DNA from: Kofleriaceae bacterium
Lineage (GTDB): Bacteria > Myxococcota_A > Polyangia > Haliangiales > Haliangiaceae
Assembly: GCA_013368795.1 (NCBI GenBank)
Contig: JABFXX010000154.1
Coordinates: forward strand, 1-64,000
Reading direction: 5' to 3'
DNA length: 64,000 bases
Shown: positions 32,231 to 41,816 of the stretch, piece after piece
How positions within the stretch are numbered: position 1 is the first letter of the stretch
Layout of the letters: every line of letters starts with the position of its first letter
Notes under the pieces: generated by a model
Databases searched by the model: none
Told to the model about the DNA's origin: nothing
What the model saw: only the letters and a program-made list of their open reading frames with translations
Position numbers and translations under genes: made by a program

Positions 32231-34675
32231 CTATGCGGGGCGGGCGAGGTCGCAAGCCTCGAGGAGACAGAGCATGCGCGCGATACGCAGCTTGTCGTCG
32301 CGGCCCGTGCCTGCAGCGATGAGTGAATCGACGGAGCTCTTGCCGTCGAGTTGCTCGAACATCTCGACGAGGCCTTTGACCTCGAATCGCTCGGGCCCGA
32401 CCCGGCGGGTGCGCGATGCGCGCAGGCGCGACTGGCCGTGCTTGGCGACCCACGTGTCGACGACTTCCTCGGCGAGCGCCATCGCGCCGGCACCGAGGAT
32501 CTCGAACGCGTTGAAGTCGAGCGGGAACGCCTCGCGAGGGTTCTCGCGGCCCGCGTACCAGGCAAAGCCGCCCTTGTTCCACGTGCAGACGTCGATGATC
32601 TTCGTGCGGACCTGGCGCGTGAGGTGACGGAACACCTCGAGCGGCTTGAGCAGGCCGAGACCGACGAGCGTATCGCCGAGCTTGCCGCCGTAGTGCGGCA
32701 TCATCGCGAGCGCCATCGCGAGCTCGCCGTCGGAGAGCACGCCCTTGGTGACGAGGTAGTTGCCGAACAGCTCGCTCGCGACGTTCGACGAGACGTACTC
32801 GGGCTGGCCGTCGCGAACGTAGATCTCCTTCTTGATCCCGCCGACCGCGACGACGAGCAGGCCGGTCGCGCGCGCCGTCATCAGGCGGAACAGCACGCGC
32901 AGCGGAGAGGTGATCGCGAAGTCGCCCGCGTCGTCGGGCTCGTCGTCGATGTCGGACAGCGACGGCGGTGTCGGCGGCTTCTTGCGCGCGAGCTCGTCGG
33001 GAGACGGCAGCACGATGTCGCGCGACCGCGAGTGCGCCGGGATGTCGGTGAGATCGTCGAACGAGTGCGGCTTCGAGTCCTCGGTCCGGCGCGGCGCGGG
33101 CTCGATGTCGTCGCCGGGGAGCACGATCGCCTCGACCGCCGCGCTGATCGTGTCGGCGATCGGGACATCGACGATGCCCTCGGAGGTATCGAAGCGCGGT
33201 GACGGAATCGCGAGCGGCGTGCCCTTGGCCGGCGTGCGCGCCATCGGCGTCGGGCCGGTCCTCGAGCCCGACGGCACTGTCGACGGTGGCGGCACCGACG
33301 GCGGTGGCGCGACGGGAGGAACCGTCGGCGGCGCCGGGTTGATCGCGCGCGGCCGCTCGGCGACGGTCTCGGCGCGCTCGATGCGCTTGATCGTGTGAGG
33401 CCGCGACTGCGCGGCGGCAGGCGTCACCGGTGTCGTCGGCACGCCAGCGGCGGCAGCAGCGGCGGCGGTCGCCGCGGCTGCGATCGACTGCGCCGACTCG
33501 CGCACCGCATGCGTCGACGCGGCGAGATCGCCGACGGAGATCGGGCGCTGCGGCGGGTCGGGCTGCTCGGCGTCGTAGCTGACCGAGATGACCGGCATGC
33601 TGACGTCGTCGAGATCCATCTCGATCTTCGGCACGCCGAGGTTGTCGCTCGGCGCGCGACCAACGACGAGATCGTCGCCGAGGACCGCGGTGCCGGCCTG
33701 ATCGCCGGCTGCCGCCTTCTTGCGCCGCTCGTTCACCGCATCGCGCAGCTCCGCGACGACGTCGGCGACGTGCTTGTTCGTCATGCGGTGGCGCTGCTCG
33801 AACAGCCACTCGGCGAGGCCATCGCGGAACGCGGCCGCGCTCGACCACCGCTCGTCGACCGACTTCTTCAGGGCCTTGCGGACGATCTGGTTGAGCCCGG
33901 GCTCGATGTCGCCGCCGTACTTGTCGAGGCGCGCGAGCTTGGCGTCGCGCACCATCAGCAGCACGTCGAGCTCGTTCGCGGCGGCAAACAGGCGGCGGCC
34001 GGTCAGCAGCTCGGCGAGCACGACGCCGACGGAGAACACGTCGCTGCGGCCGTCGAGCGGGAGCTCGATCACCTGCTCGGGCGACATGTAGCCGTACTTG
34101 CCCTTGAGCGTGCCGGTCTTCGACTTGTGAGCGCGATCCGGATCGATCGCGCGGGCGATGCCGAAATCGACGAGCTTCACGTCGCCGCGCACGCTCAGCA
34201 GCACGTTCGACGGCGAGATGTCGCGATGGACGATCCCGAGCGACGAGCCGCTCTCGTCGCGCAAGCTGTGGGCGTAGTCGAGCGCGTCGAGTACCTCGTG
34301 GCAGATCCACGCAGCGAGGTGAGCGTCGACGCGCCGGCGGCGGGTCGCAAACTCTCGCAGGAGCGCGAGCACGTCGATGCCATCGACGTACTCCATCGCG
34401 ATGAACAGCGAGCTATCGACGCGGCCGAGCTCGAATGTCTGCGCGATCTTCGGGTGGACGAGCCTCGCCGTCAGCTTGGCTTCGTCGATGAACATCGCCT
34501 TGTAGGTCTCGTCCGCGCTGAGGTGCGGGAGGAGACGCTTGATCACGACCTTCTTCTGAAAACCGTGTTCGCCGGGAGACGTTGCGATGAACAGCTCGGC
34601 CATCCCGCCCATCGCGAGGCGTTCGACGAGCGTGTATCGGCCAAAGCCGATCGGCGTCGTCTTGGAGTCTCCCAC
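32231..34675 (-). CDS. Ser/Thr protein kinase with C-terminal DUF4388
   Basis: The protein has 814 residues. The kinase domain spans about 12-275: glycine loop LAMGGMAELF, VVIKRLLPHL with the ATP Lys, catalytic loop IVHRDISPSNVLL, KLVDFGIARA, and GYMSPEQVIELPLDGRSDVF. A long Pro/Ala/Thr-rich linker (about 330-570) follows with no membrane helix, so the protein is cytoplasmic. The C-terminal part is DUF4388 (PATAN-like; RLMTARATGLLVVAVGGIKK, LFGNYLVTKGVLSDGELAMA), common in Myxococcota signalling proteins. GTG start at 34675. It is flanked by STAS and PP2C genes, which suggests a phosphorylation switch. Confidence 0.93.
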   Translation of the reverse strand: MGDSKTTPIGFGRYTLVERLAMGGMAELFIATSPGEHGFQKKVVIKRLLPHLSADETYKAMFIDEAKLTARLVHPKIAQTFELGRVDSSLFIAMEYVDGIDVLALLREFATRRRRVDAHLAAWICHEVLDALDYAHSLRDESGSSLGIVHRDISPSNVLLSVRGDVKLVDFGIARAIDPDRAHKSKTGTLKGKYGYMSPEQVIELPLDGRSDVFSVGVVLAELLTGRRLFAAANELDVLLMVRDAKLARLDKYGGDIEPGLNQIVRKALKKSVDERWSSAAAFRDGLAEWLFEQRHRMTNKHVADVVAELRDAVNERRKKAAAGDQAGTAVLGDDLVVGRAPSDNLGVPKIEMDLDDVSMPVISVSYDAEQPDPPQRPISVGDLAASTHAVRESAQSIAAAATAAAAAAAGVPTTPVTPAAAQSRPHTIKRIERAETVAERPRAINPAPPTVPPVAPPPSVPPPSTVPSGSRTGPTPMARTPAKGTPLAIPSPRFDTSEGIVDVPIADTISAAVEAIVLPGDDIEPAPRRTEDSKPHSFDDLTDIPAHSRSRDIVLPSPDELARKKPPTPPSLSDIDDEPDDAGDFAITSPLRVLFRLMTARATGLLVVAVGGIKKEIYVRDGQPEYVSSNVASELFGNYLVTKGVLSDGELAMALAMMPHYGGKLGDTLVGLGLLKPLEVFRHLTRQVRTKIIDVCTWNKGGFAWYAGRENPREAFPLDFNAFEILGAGAMALAEEVVDTWVAKHGQSRLRASRTRRVGPERFEVKGLVEMFEQLDGKSSVDSLIAAGTGRDDKLRIARMLCLLEACDLARPA

Positions 34676-34707
34676 CGGACGAAAATTCTAACACGATGCG
34701 GGCTAAG

Positions 34708-35544
34708 TCAGCCCCGCCGCATCAAAAGGTGGCCGGCACGCTCGAGCGCATGAGCCACGGCACTGTCGAGGTGATCGAAGTGTTGGAACGACATGTTCCG
34801 CTCACTGGACAGTCTGGCCGCGAGCTCGCGGACCGGCCGGCGCGCGTTCGACAGGAGGATCTGCAGCGCACTGCCCTCGGCTTGTTCGAGAAATCCCCGA
34901 TACCCGCGCTCGAAGTTCTTCTCCCCGACCGCCGACAGGCCCGAGCAGTCGATGACCAGACACGGTGCGCCAGTACCCACAGCCAGCATCCAGGCCCGCG
35001 ACAGGAGACCGTCGAGCACCGAGGGAGACGGGGCGCCGACGAGTAGGACAGCTGGCACCTTCGGCAGGATCTCGACGACGGGTGTCCCGGCCTCGAGCTG
35101 CTCGCTCATCTGTTCTCGCAGGGATTGCAGGCCAGAAGCCGCGAACCCGTCGAGCGCGACGACGGTCAGCCACTCGAACAGCCGCGTGAGCTGCGCCGAA
35201 TCCTTCTCCGAGACCAGGCCCGAGATGACCTCACGCAGCTCGAGCAGGATCGCCGCGACGTCGTATCCGGTCGCACCTTCGCTCGCGAACTGCGCCCCCA
35301 TGAACGCGCAGCTCCGCTCGAGCTCGCGGGTCGCATCGGAGCCCGGCTGGAGCGCCTCGGCGCCGCCGTGGGTCGCTTCAGTAAGTGCCTCGACCAGGCT
35401 CGCGACCTGCGCCGTGTGAGTCGCGGCTTTCGTCGTGCGGCGGAACCGCAGCGCCGAACGTTCGTAACGGACGATCCACGCGGCGAGGATCTCACTCGAA
35501 CGGTCGCGCAGCACCGCTGCGAGCTGGGGCCCTTCGCTCACCAT
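34708..35544 (-). CDS. RsbR-like protein with STAS domain
   Basis: The protein has 278 residues from ATG 35544 (MVSEGPQLAAVLRDRSSEIL). The N-terminal 150 residues are helical, like the globin-like/RsbR_N sensor of stressosome proteins. The C-terminal part has STAS-like strands (VVEILPKVPAVLLVGAPSPS, APCLVIDCSGLSAVGEKNFE), although the usual phosphorylated Ser/Thr of RsbR is not clearly identifiable. Such proteins relay signals between kinases and phosphatases. A slightly earlier ATG (35577) is possible but would leave only six bases to the divergent PP2C gene. Confidence 0.72.
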   Translation of the reverse strand: MVSEGPQLAAVLRDRSSEILAAWIVRYERSALRFRRTTKAATHTAQVASLVEALTEATHGGAEALQPGSDATRELERSCAFMGAQFASEGATGYDVAAILLELREVISGLVSEKDSAQLTRLFEWLTVVALDGFAASGLQSLREQMSEQLEAGTPVVEILPKVPAVLLVGAPSPSVLDGLLSRAWMLAVGTGAPCLVIDCSGLSAVGEKNFERGYRGFLEQAEGSALQILLSNARRPVRELAARLSSERNMSFQHFDHLDSAVAHALERAGHLLMRRG

Positions 35545-35583
35545 GGCAGCGTAGCAAGCCGCCGGAAGCCTTGCCATGTTACG

Positions 35584-36375
35584 ATGTTCGACGGTGGCAC
35601 TTTGAAGCTGCTCTCTGTTGCGCGGTCGGATGTGGGGCGTAAGCGTCAGATCAACGAGGACGCGTTCTTCCGCGACGACGCGCGCGGGTTTTACGTCGTT
35701 GCCGACGGTGTCGGCGGTCACAACAAGGGTGAGATCGCGAGTCGCGAGGCGACGGACCAGCTCAGGTCATGGGTGTACGGCGCAGCACGCGATCTGGATC
35801 GGCTCGTCGAGCGAGTCGCGCTCGGTGACTCCGAATGCGTCTGGGAAATTCGCCGACTGCTCGAGAGCGGCGTCAAGAGCGCTTGTTACATGGTCTACGG
35901 CATGGCCGAGCTCGACCCCGAGAAGAAGGGAATGTCGACGACGCTCTCGGCGCTGCTGATCCGCGCGAACTACGCGTTCGCGGTCCACGTCGGCGACTCG
36001 CGCGTGTATCGCGTGCGCCAGCGCAACGTGCTGCAGCTGACCGAGGACCACACGCTGATCAACTACAAGGTCAAGCACGGCATGATGACGAAGGCCGAGG
36101 CCGAGAAGGCGACCGGCAAGAACGTCATCACGCGCGCGGTCGGCCACAAGGACTACGTCCAGGTCGACACCGCCGACGTCGACGTCAGCCCGGGCGATCG
36201 GTTCCTGCTGTGCAGCGACGGTCTCCACGGCTACTTCACCGACAACGATCGCGAGGTCGCCGAGCTGTGCGCCGACGGTGACCTCGAAGAGTGCGCCGAT
36301 GCCGCGATCGCGCTCGCCAACCAGCGCGGCGGCAAAGACAACATCACCGCCCTGGTCATCGAGGTCCTGGCGTAG
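35584..36375 (+). CDS. PP2C-type Ser/Thr protein phosphatase
   Basis: The 263-residue protein has the PP2C/PPM motifs in order: GRKRQINEDAFF, YVVADGVGGHNKGE, GMSTTLSALLI, FAVHVGDSRVYRVR, LTEDHTLINYKVK, DRFLLCSDGLHGYF and GGKDNITALVIEVL. The metal-binding Asp residues are intact. The protein is cytoplasmic, with no extra domain. It is the natural counterpart of the Ser/Thr kinases at 32231-34675 and 39237-40505. It is divergent from the STAS gene. Confidence 0.95.
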   Translation: MFDGGTLKLLSVARSDVGRKRQINEDAFFRDDARGFYVVADGVGGHNKGEIASREATDQLRSWVYGAARDLDRLVERVALGDSECVWEIRRLLESGVKSACYMVYGMAELDPEKKGMSTTLSALLIRANYAFAVHVGDSRVYRVRQRNVLQLTEDHTLINYKVKHGMMTKAEAEKATGKNVITRAVGHKDYVQVDTADVDVSPGDRFLLCSDGLHGYFTDNDREVAELCADGDLEECADAAIALANQRGGKDNITALVIEVLA

Positions 36376-36402
36376 CCGCGCACGCGGTGGTACCTCGATC
36401 GC

Positions 36403-38184
36403 GTGACCCGTCGGTCCCTCATCGCGCTCGCGGCCTCGACGGTCGTCGTCGCCGGCGGTGTCGTGTGGTGGGTCGCAGGTCATCCGGGAATCGGCTCGCG
36501 CGACTCCCGCGCGCGGGCACCGCTGCGCCCCGCCCTCGCCGCGAAACCGCAGGCGCAGACCGTCACGATCCGAGGCAGCGTGATCGATCAGGTGACGCGT
36601 GCGGCGGTCGGCAATGCGGTCGTCGTGCTACGTGACGACGCCGATACGACGGCGACCGCGGATCCATCGGGACGCTTCGAGGTGAAAGTTCCGCGCGGCC
36701 GCTACCGCGTGTTCGTGCGCCATCCCGACTTCATCTCGATCGGACTCCAAGGCCGGCAGCGCCTCGACGGCGGTCCGCATCGCGAGCTCGCCGGCGTGCC
36801 AGATGACGCGCTGATGACGACGCTCGACGCGACGACGGATCTATCCGACCTCGACATCTACGTGACGAAGGCGGGCATCGTCAGGGGCACGCTCACCGAC
36901 GAGCACCAGCGTCCCGTCGAGGGTGTCGCGATCCGCGCCGGCGTCGGCATCGCGGAGGCGCTGCGCCCGGTGCTCGGCACCGACACCGCGATCAGCGACA
37001 AGAGCGGCAAGTTCGAGCTGCGCGTGCCGCCTGGCGAGTACGAGCTCGACATCCGCCACAGCCGGTACGCCGGCATCGTCGGCGAGACGCGGCTGTCCGT
37101 CGATCCGGGTCCGAACGAGGAGCTCGCGCTCGAGCTGCGCGCCGGCTGCATCATCGACGGCAAGGTCGTGCTCGGCGACGGCAGGACGCCGGCACCCGAC
37201 GGCGCGATCGAGCGCGACGAGCCAGGCCGGCGCAGCGGGTTCGGCCCGTCGGGCCGCGTCGACCCGGGTGGCGCGTTCCACTGGACGACGACCGAGACCG
37301 ACGAGATCACGCTGCGCGCATGGCCGTGGCGATCGCCGCCGTCGGATTCGCGCGTGTTCGAGTGTCGCGAGGGCAAGCACTACGGCGACGTCGTGCTGCA
37401 GCTCGAGGACGGCAAGCCCGACATCGATGGCTCGATCGTCGACGCGCAGGGCAATCGCGTGCCGTTCGCGTATCTCGACATCTCGCCGCCGCCGAACGAT
37501 CCGGCCCTGAGCGGCCAGCAAGAGCGCGCCGACGCCGGTGGACGCTGGCACGTCTACAACATGTTCGACGGCAACTACCGCGTTCGCGCGAGCGCACCCG
37601 GTCGCGGCATCGTCAACACGACGGTGGTCGCGCCGAAGCACGACGTGGTGCTCAGGCTCGACGGCACCGGTCGCATCGCCGGCACGACATCGGATCTCGC
37701 GAACGGCAGCATCGAGGTCACGCTGTTGTTCTGCGGGTCGAAGGACGATCCGCTGCCGGTCGCCCCCGAGCCGCGGATCGTGCCCGTCGTCGGCGGCACG
37801 TTCGCGATCGAGGACGTGCCCGCGTGCAACCTGACGTTCTTCGCGCGCTGGCGCGATCGCACGTTCGAGCAGACCGCGTCGGTCGATCCGGGCCGCACGT
37901 CGTACGTCTCGCTCGACATCGGCGCCGGTCGAGACAAGACGGTGAGCGGCATCGTCCGCGATCGCAACGACAAGCCGGTCGCGAACGCGCGCGTCACCGC
38001 GGTGATCGACAAGCACGAGGTCTCGACGGCGCGCACCGATGCGAGCGGCCGCTACACGCTCAGCACGCGCTCGGGCGCGCAGCTCGTCGCGGCGAGCGGC
38101 TACCACGTCGGTCGCGCGACGGTAGGAACCGCGGATGTCGCGAGCGAGATCGTCGATCTCGTGCTCGCCGACGTCGATCAGTAG
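36403..38184 (+). CDS. membrane-anchored protein with multiple carboxypeptidase-regulatory-like domains
   Basis: The protein has 593 residues, GTG start. An N-terminal hydrophobic segment (RRSLIALAASTVVVAGGVVW) acts as anchor or signal. At least three or four beta-sandwich repeats of the carboxypeptidase D regulatory type follow: TVTIRGSVIDQVTRAAVGNA, GIVRGTLTDEHQRPVEGVAI, IDGSIVDAQGNRVPFAYLDI and VSGIVRDRNDKPVANARVTA. Such repeats are common in Myxococcota surface proteins and probably mediate binding. It overlaps the convergent gene by seven bases. It follows the PP2C gene by 27 bases, but a functional link is not evident. Confidence 0.85.
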   Translation: MTRRSLIALAASTVVVAGGVVWWVAGHPGIGSRDSRARAPLRPALAAKPQAQTVTIRGSVIDQVTRAAVGNAVVVLRDDADTTATADPSGRFEVKVPRGRYRVFVRHPDFISIGLQGRQRLDGGPHRELAGVPDDALMTTLDATTDLSDLDIYVTKAGIVRGTLTDEHQRPVEGVAIRAGVGIAEALRPVLGTDTAISDKSGKFELRVPPGEYELDIRHSRYAGIVGETRLSVDPGPNEELALELRAGCIIDGKVVLGDGRTPAPDGAIERDEPGRRSGFGPSGRVDPGGAFHWTTTETDEITLRAWPWRSPPSDSRVFECREGKHYGDVVLQLEDGKPDIDGSIVDAQGNRVPFAYLDISPPPNDPALSGQQERADAGGRWHVYNMFDGNYRVRASAPGRGIVNTTVVAPKHDVVLRLDGTGRIAGTTSDLANGSIEVTLLFCGSKDDPLPVAPEPRIVPVVGGTFAIEDVPACNLTFFARWRDRTFEQTASVDPGRTSYVSLDIGAGRDKTVSGIVRDRNDKPVANARVTAVIDKHEVSTARTDASGRYTLSTRSGAQLVAASGYHVGRATVGTADVASEIVDLVLADVDQ

Positions 38185-38804
38185 TAGGTCAGGTTCGTCG
38201 AGAACATGAGCTGCGCCTTCGGGCCGTCGCCGGTGATCGATCCGAGCCAGGTCGACTCGAAGCCGAGCACGAGATAGCCCCAGCGCGCGATATCGAGGCC
38301 GGCGCCGAACAGCGCGCCGACGCCGCCGTGTGGCGTGCCCGCCATGCCGCCGCCGGAGTTCGCGGTGAACACGTCGAGCCCGCCGGCCGCGCGGATCCAG
38401 AACGAGCCCGACGTGTAGCGCTGCACGCCGGCGAACAGGCCGATGTTCGAGTCGGTGAACGTCTGCGTCATGTTCTTGTGCAGGCCGCCGCTGCCGACGA
38501 TCTCGAACGTGATCACGCTCTTTCTCGTCGCGACGTGACCGAGGCGCAGCGACAGCGCCGGGCCGCGGCCGACGCCGATGTCGCCGCCGATCAGGATGCC
38601 GAACCCGAGCGCGCCCGCGAACGTCAGGCCCTCGCGCGGCGCGTTCGACTCGAGGTTGGCCTCGCGCGCCTCGTCGTCGGCGATCTCGTCGGGTGGTCCG
38701 GGTGGCGGCGCCGGTGGGATCGGCTTGCGCTTCTTGACGACGTCGGCAGCCGCGACGCCGGCGAGCGTCGCGAGGACTGCGCCGATCGCCAGCGCGCGCG
38801 TCAC
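38178..38804 (-). CDS. predicted outer-membrane beta-barrel-like protein
   Basis: The protein has 208 residues. The signal peptide MTRALAIGAVLATLAGVAAA is followed by a Pro-rich stretch (KPIPPAPPPGPPDE) and then alternating hydrophobic/glycine strands (LTFAGALGFGILIGGDIGVG, WIRAAGGLDVF, WGYLVLGFESTWLGSITG), ending TNLTYY. The terminal aromatic residue and repeated strands suggest a small barrel. GTG start overlaps the stop of the ferredoxin gene upstream (GTGA). No specific family is recognised. Confidence 0.7.
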   Translation of the reverse strand: MTRALAIGAVLATLAGVAAADVVKKRKPIPPAPPPGPPDEIADDEAREANLESNAPREGLTFAGALGFGILIGGDIGVGRGPALSLRLGHVATRKSVITFEIVGSGGLHKNMTQTFTDSNIGLFAGVQRYTSGSFWIRAAGGLDVFTANSGGGMAGTPHGGVGALFGAGLDIARWGYLVLGFESTWLGSITGDGPKAQLMFSTNLTYY

Positions 38805-39172
38805 TTCGCCTTGCTCGTATCCAGCTTGGGGAACGAGGCGTTGTCGGCGAGGTGCGGCTGATCGGGCTGGAGCAAGCGGTCGACGACCTCACCGCCGACG
38901 AGGTGCTTGTCGACGATCTCCGGGATGTCGTCGACCGTCACGTGGCCGTACCAGACCTGCTCGGGATACACGACGACGCTGACGCCGTGCTCGCACTGAT
39001 CGAGGCAGCCGGAGTTGTTCGCGCGGACGATCTTCGAGATCCCGCGCGCCTTCAGCTCCTTCTTCAAGGCATCGCGAACCTCGACGCCGCCCTTGGCCTT
39101 GCAGCAGCCCTTCGGGTGGTCGGCCGCGCGCTCGTTGATGCAGACAAACACGTGACGCTGGAAGCTCGGCAT
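38801..39172 (-). CDS. (2Fe-2S) ferredoxin, thioredoxin-like fold
   Basis: This is a 123-residue protein. Four cysteines are placed as in thioredoxin-like [2Fe-2S] ferredoxins: HVFVCINERAADHPKGCC near the N-terminus and NNSGCLDQCEHGVSVVVYPE in the middle. The region after it (YGHVTVDDIPEIVDKHLVGG) is the usual C-terminal helix. It probably carries electrons in the cytoplasm; the partner is unknown. It is followed by the barrel-like gene with a four-base overlap, an odd pairing. Confidence 0.92.
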   Translation of the reverse strand: MPSFQRHVFVCINERAADHPKGCCKAKGGVEVRDALKKELKARGISKIVRANNSGCLDQCEHGVSVVVYPEQVWYGHVTVDDIPEIVDKHLVGGEVVDRLLQPDQPHLADNASFPKLDTSKAK

Positions 39173-39236
39173 CTGCTGGTCCCGAGGCTATCACGCCTAC
39201 CCTTGCCTACCCTCGCGGCAGGCTATCCTCGACGAG

Positions 39237-40505
<1,269 letters not shown>

Positions 40506-40514
40506 GATAGGGGC

Positions 40515-41816
40515 ATGGTTCGCCTGAGGGTCATCGCCGGCCTCATGCTCGCGACTGCGGTCGCGCATGCGCAGCCGGACCCTCATGACGACGCTCCTCC
40601 GCTCGCGCAGATCCGCGACGAGAAGCAGCTCGCGCAGGCGCTCGCGACGATCACGCAGGATCCGACGGTCAAGGTCACCGACGACAAGGCGCGCGCGCTC
40701 GCCGCCGCGCTGATGACCGAGGGCGTGCGCCAGCTCCAGTCGCAGTCGTACGACCAGGCGCTCGCGAACTTCCTCGAGGCGTACAACAAGCTGCCGAGCC
40801 CGAAGATCCTGCTCAACGTCGCGTCGACGTTGCGCGACATGGGCCGGCTCGCCGAGGCCGCGAACACGTACCAGCGCTACCTCGCCGATCCGATGACCGG
40901 TCCGGAGCGCGTCGCCGAGGTGAAGGCGATCATGGTGCAGCTCGACGCCGAGCTGACGATCCTCACCGCTCGCGTCACGCCGCGCGGCTCCGATATCTCG
41001 ATCGACGGCGGCCCGTTCATCACCGTCGGCAGCGCGCTCGTCACGCGCGTGCGTCCCGGCATCCACCTCGTGCGCGTGAAGAACGGGCTCGCGACCGGCG
41101 AGCTGACCGTCAACGGCTTCGAGGGCGAGTCCAAGGACATCGCGGTCACCGCGGTCGCGACGGTCAGCCAGGGCAACGACGCCGCGCCTCCGCCAGCACC
41201 TGTGCCGGCTGCCGCCGCGGCACCGGAGAAGGTCGACGGCTGGATGGTCGTCGGCACGCAGTTCGCGACGTCCGATCCGACGAGCAACCAGCGCACGGTG
41301 CGCACCGGCTACGCGGGCCCCGAGCTCGCGGCGATCGTCCCCGAGTACAGCGTCAACGACGAGGGCGAGGTCACCGTCGAGACGCCCCGGCGCAAGATCG
41401 CGTCGGGCGTCGTCGGCACGATGCGCATCGACGGCAAGGGTCGCGGCATCGCCGGCATGATCGGCTTCGCGCTGTCGCCGAGCGACATGCTCGAGATCGA
41501 GCTCGCCGGCATGAAGTCGAACGTGTGGGGCGCGTACGCCGGCGTGCGCCTGCGCTTCCTCACCGGCTGGGTCAGACCCTACGCGGCCGGCGGCCTGCCG
41601 ATGTTCTTCTTCGAGAACGAGACGGACATGCAGAACGCGATCGCGTTCGGCGTGCGCGGCGCGGGCGGCATCGAGCTGCGCATCAACGGCCACGTCAGCC
41701 TGCAGGGCGACCTCGGCTTCGAGCACTTCTTCAACGTCGAGGACAAGCTCGTCGACGGCAAGCGGCCGGATGCCACGGTGTTCGTTCCCACGCTCGGTGT
41801 CATCGGAAGGTTGTGA
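40515..41816 (+). CDS. periplasmic TPR protein with PEGA-like and barrel-like parts
   Basis: The protein has 433 residues. The signal peptide is VRLRVIAGLMLATAVAHAQ. The TPR-like region (about 70-145) reads QSYDQALANFLEAYNKLPSP then GRLAEAANTYQRYLADP. A PEGA-like beta-domain (about 150-215) reads ISIDGGPFITVGSAL and ending in GELTVNGF. The last 190 residues alternate in strands (GIAGMIGFALSPSDMLEIEL, AGVRLRFLTGWVRPYAAGGL, GHVSLQGDLGFEHFF) like an outer-membrane barrel or barrel-like fold. It is co-oriented with the kinase upstream and overlaps the next gene by one base (TGATG). Confidence 0.82.
   Translation: MVRLRVIAGLMLATAVAHAQPDPHDDAPPLAQIRDEKQLAQALATITQDPTVKVTDDKARALAAALMTEGVRQLQSQSYDQALANFLEAYNKLPSPKILLNVASTLRDMGRLAEAANTYQRYLADPMTGPERVAEVKAIMVQLDAELTILTARVTPRGSDISIDGGPFITVGSALVTRVRPGIHLVRVKNGLATGELTVNGFEGESKDIAVTAVATVSQGNDAAPPPAPVPAAAAAPEKVDGWMVVGTQFATSDPTSNQRTVRTGYAGPELAAIVPEYSVNDEGEVTVETPRRKIASGVVGTMRIDGKGRGIAGMIGFALSPSDMLEIELAGMKSNVWGAYAGVRLRFLTGWVRPYAAGGLPMFFFENETDMQNAIAFGVRGAGGIELRINGHVSLQGDLGFEHFFNVEDKLVDGKRPDATVFVPTLGVIGRL

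Noticed and set aside
32214-34310. Long open extension upstream of the M28 peptidase at 30900
   Set aside because: It is a shifted-frame shadow of the kinase-DUF4388 gene; the lipoprotein signal at 32213 marks the true start.
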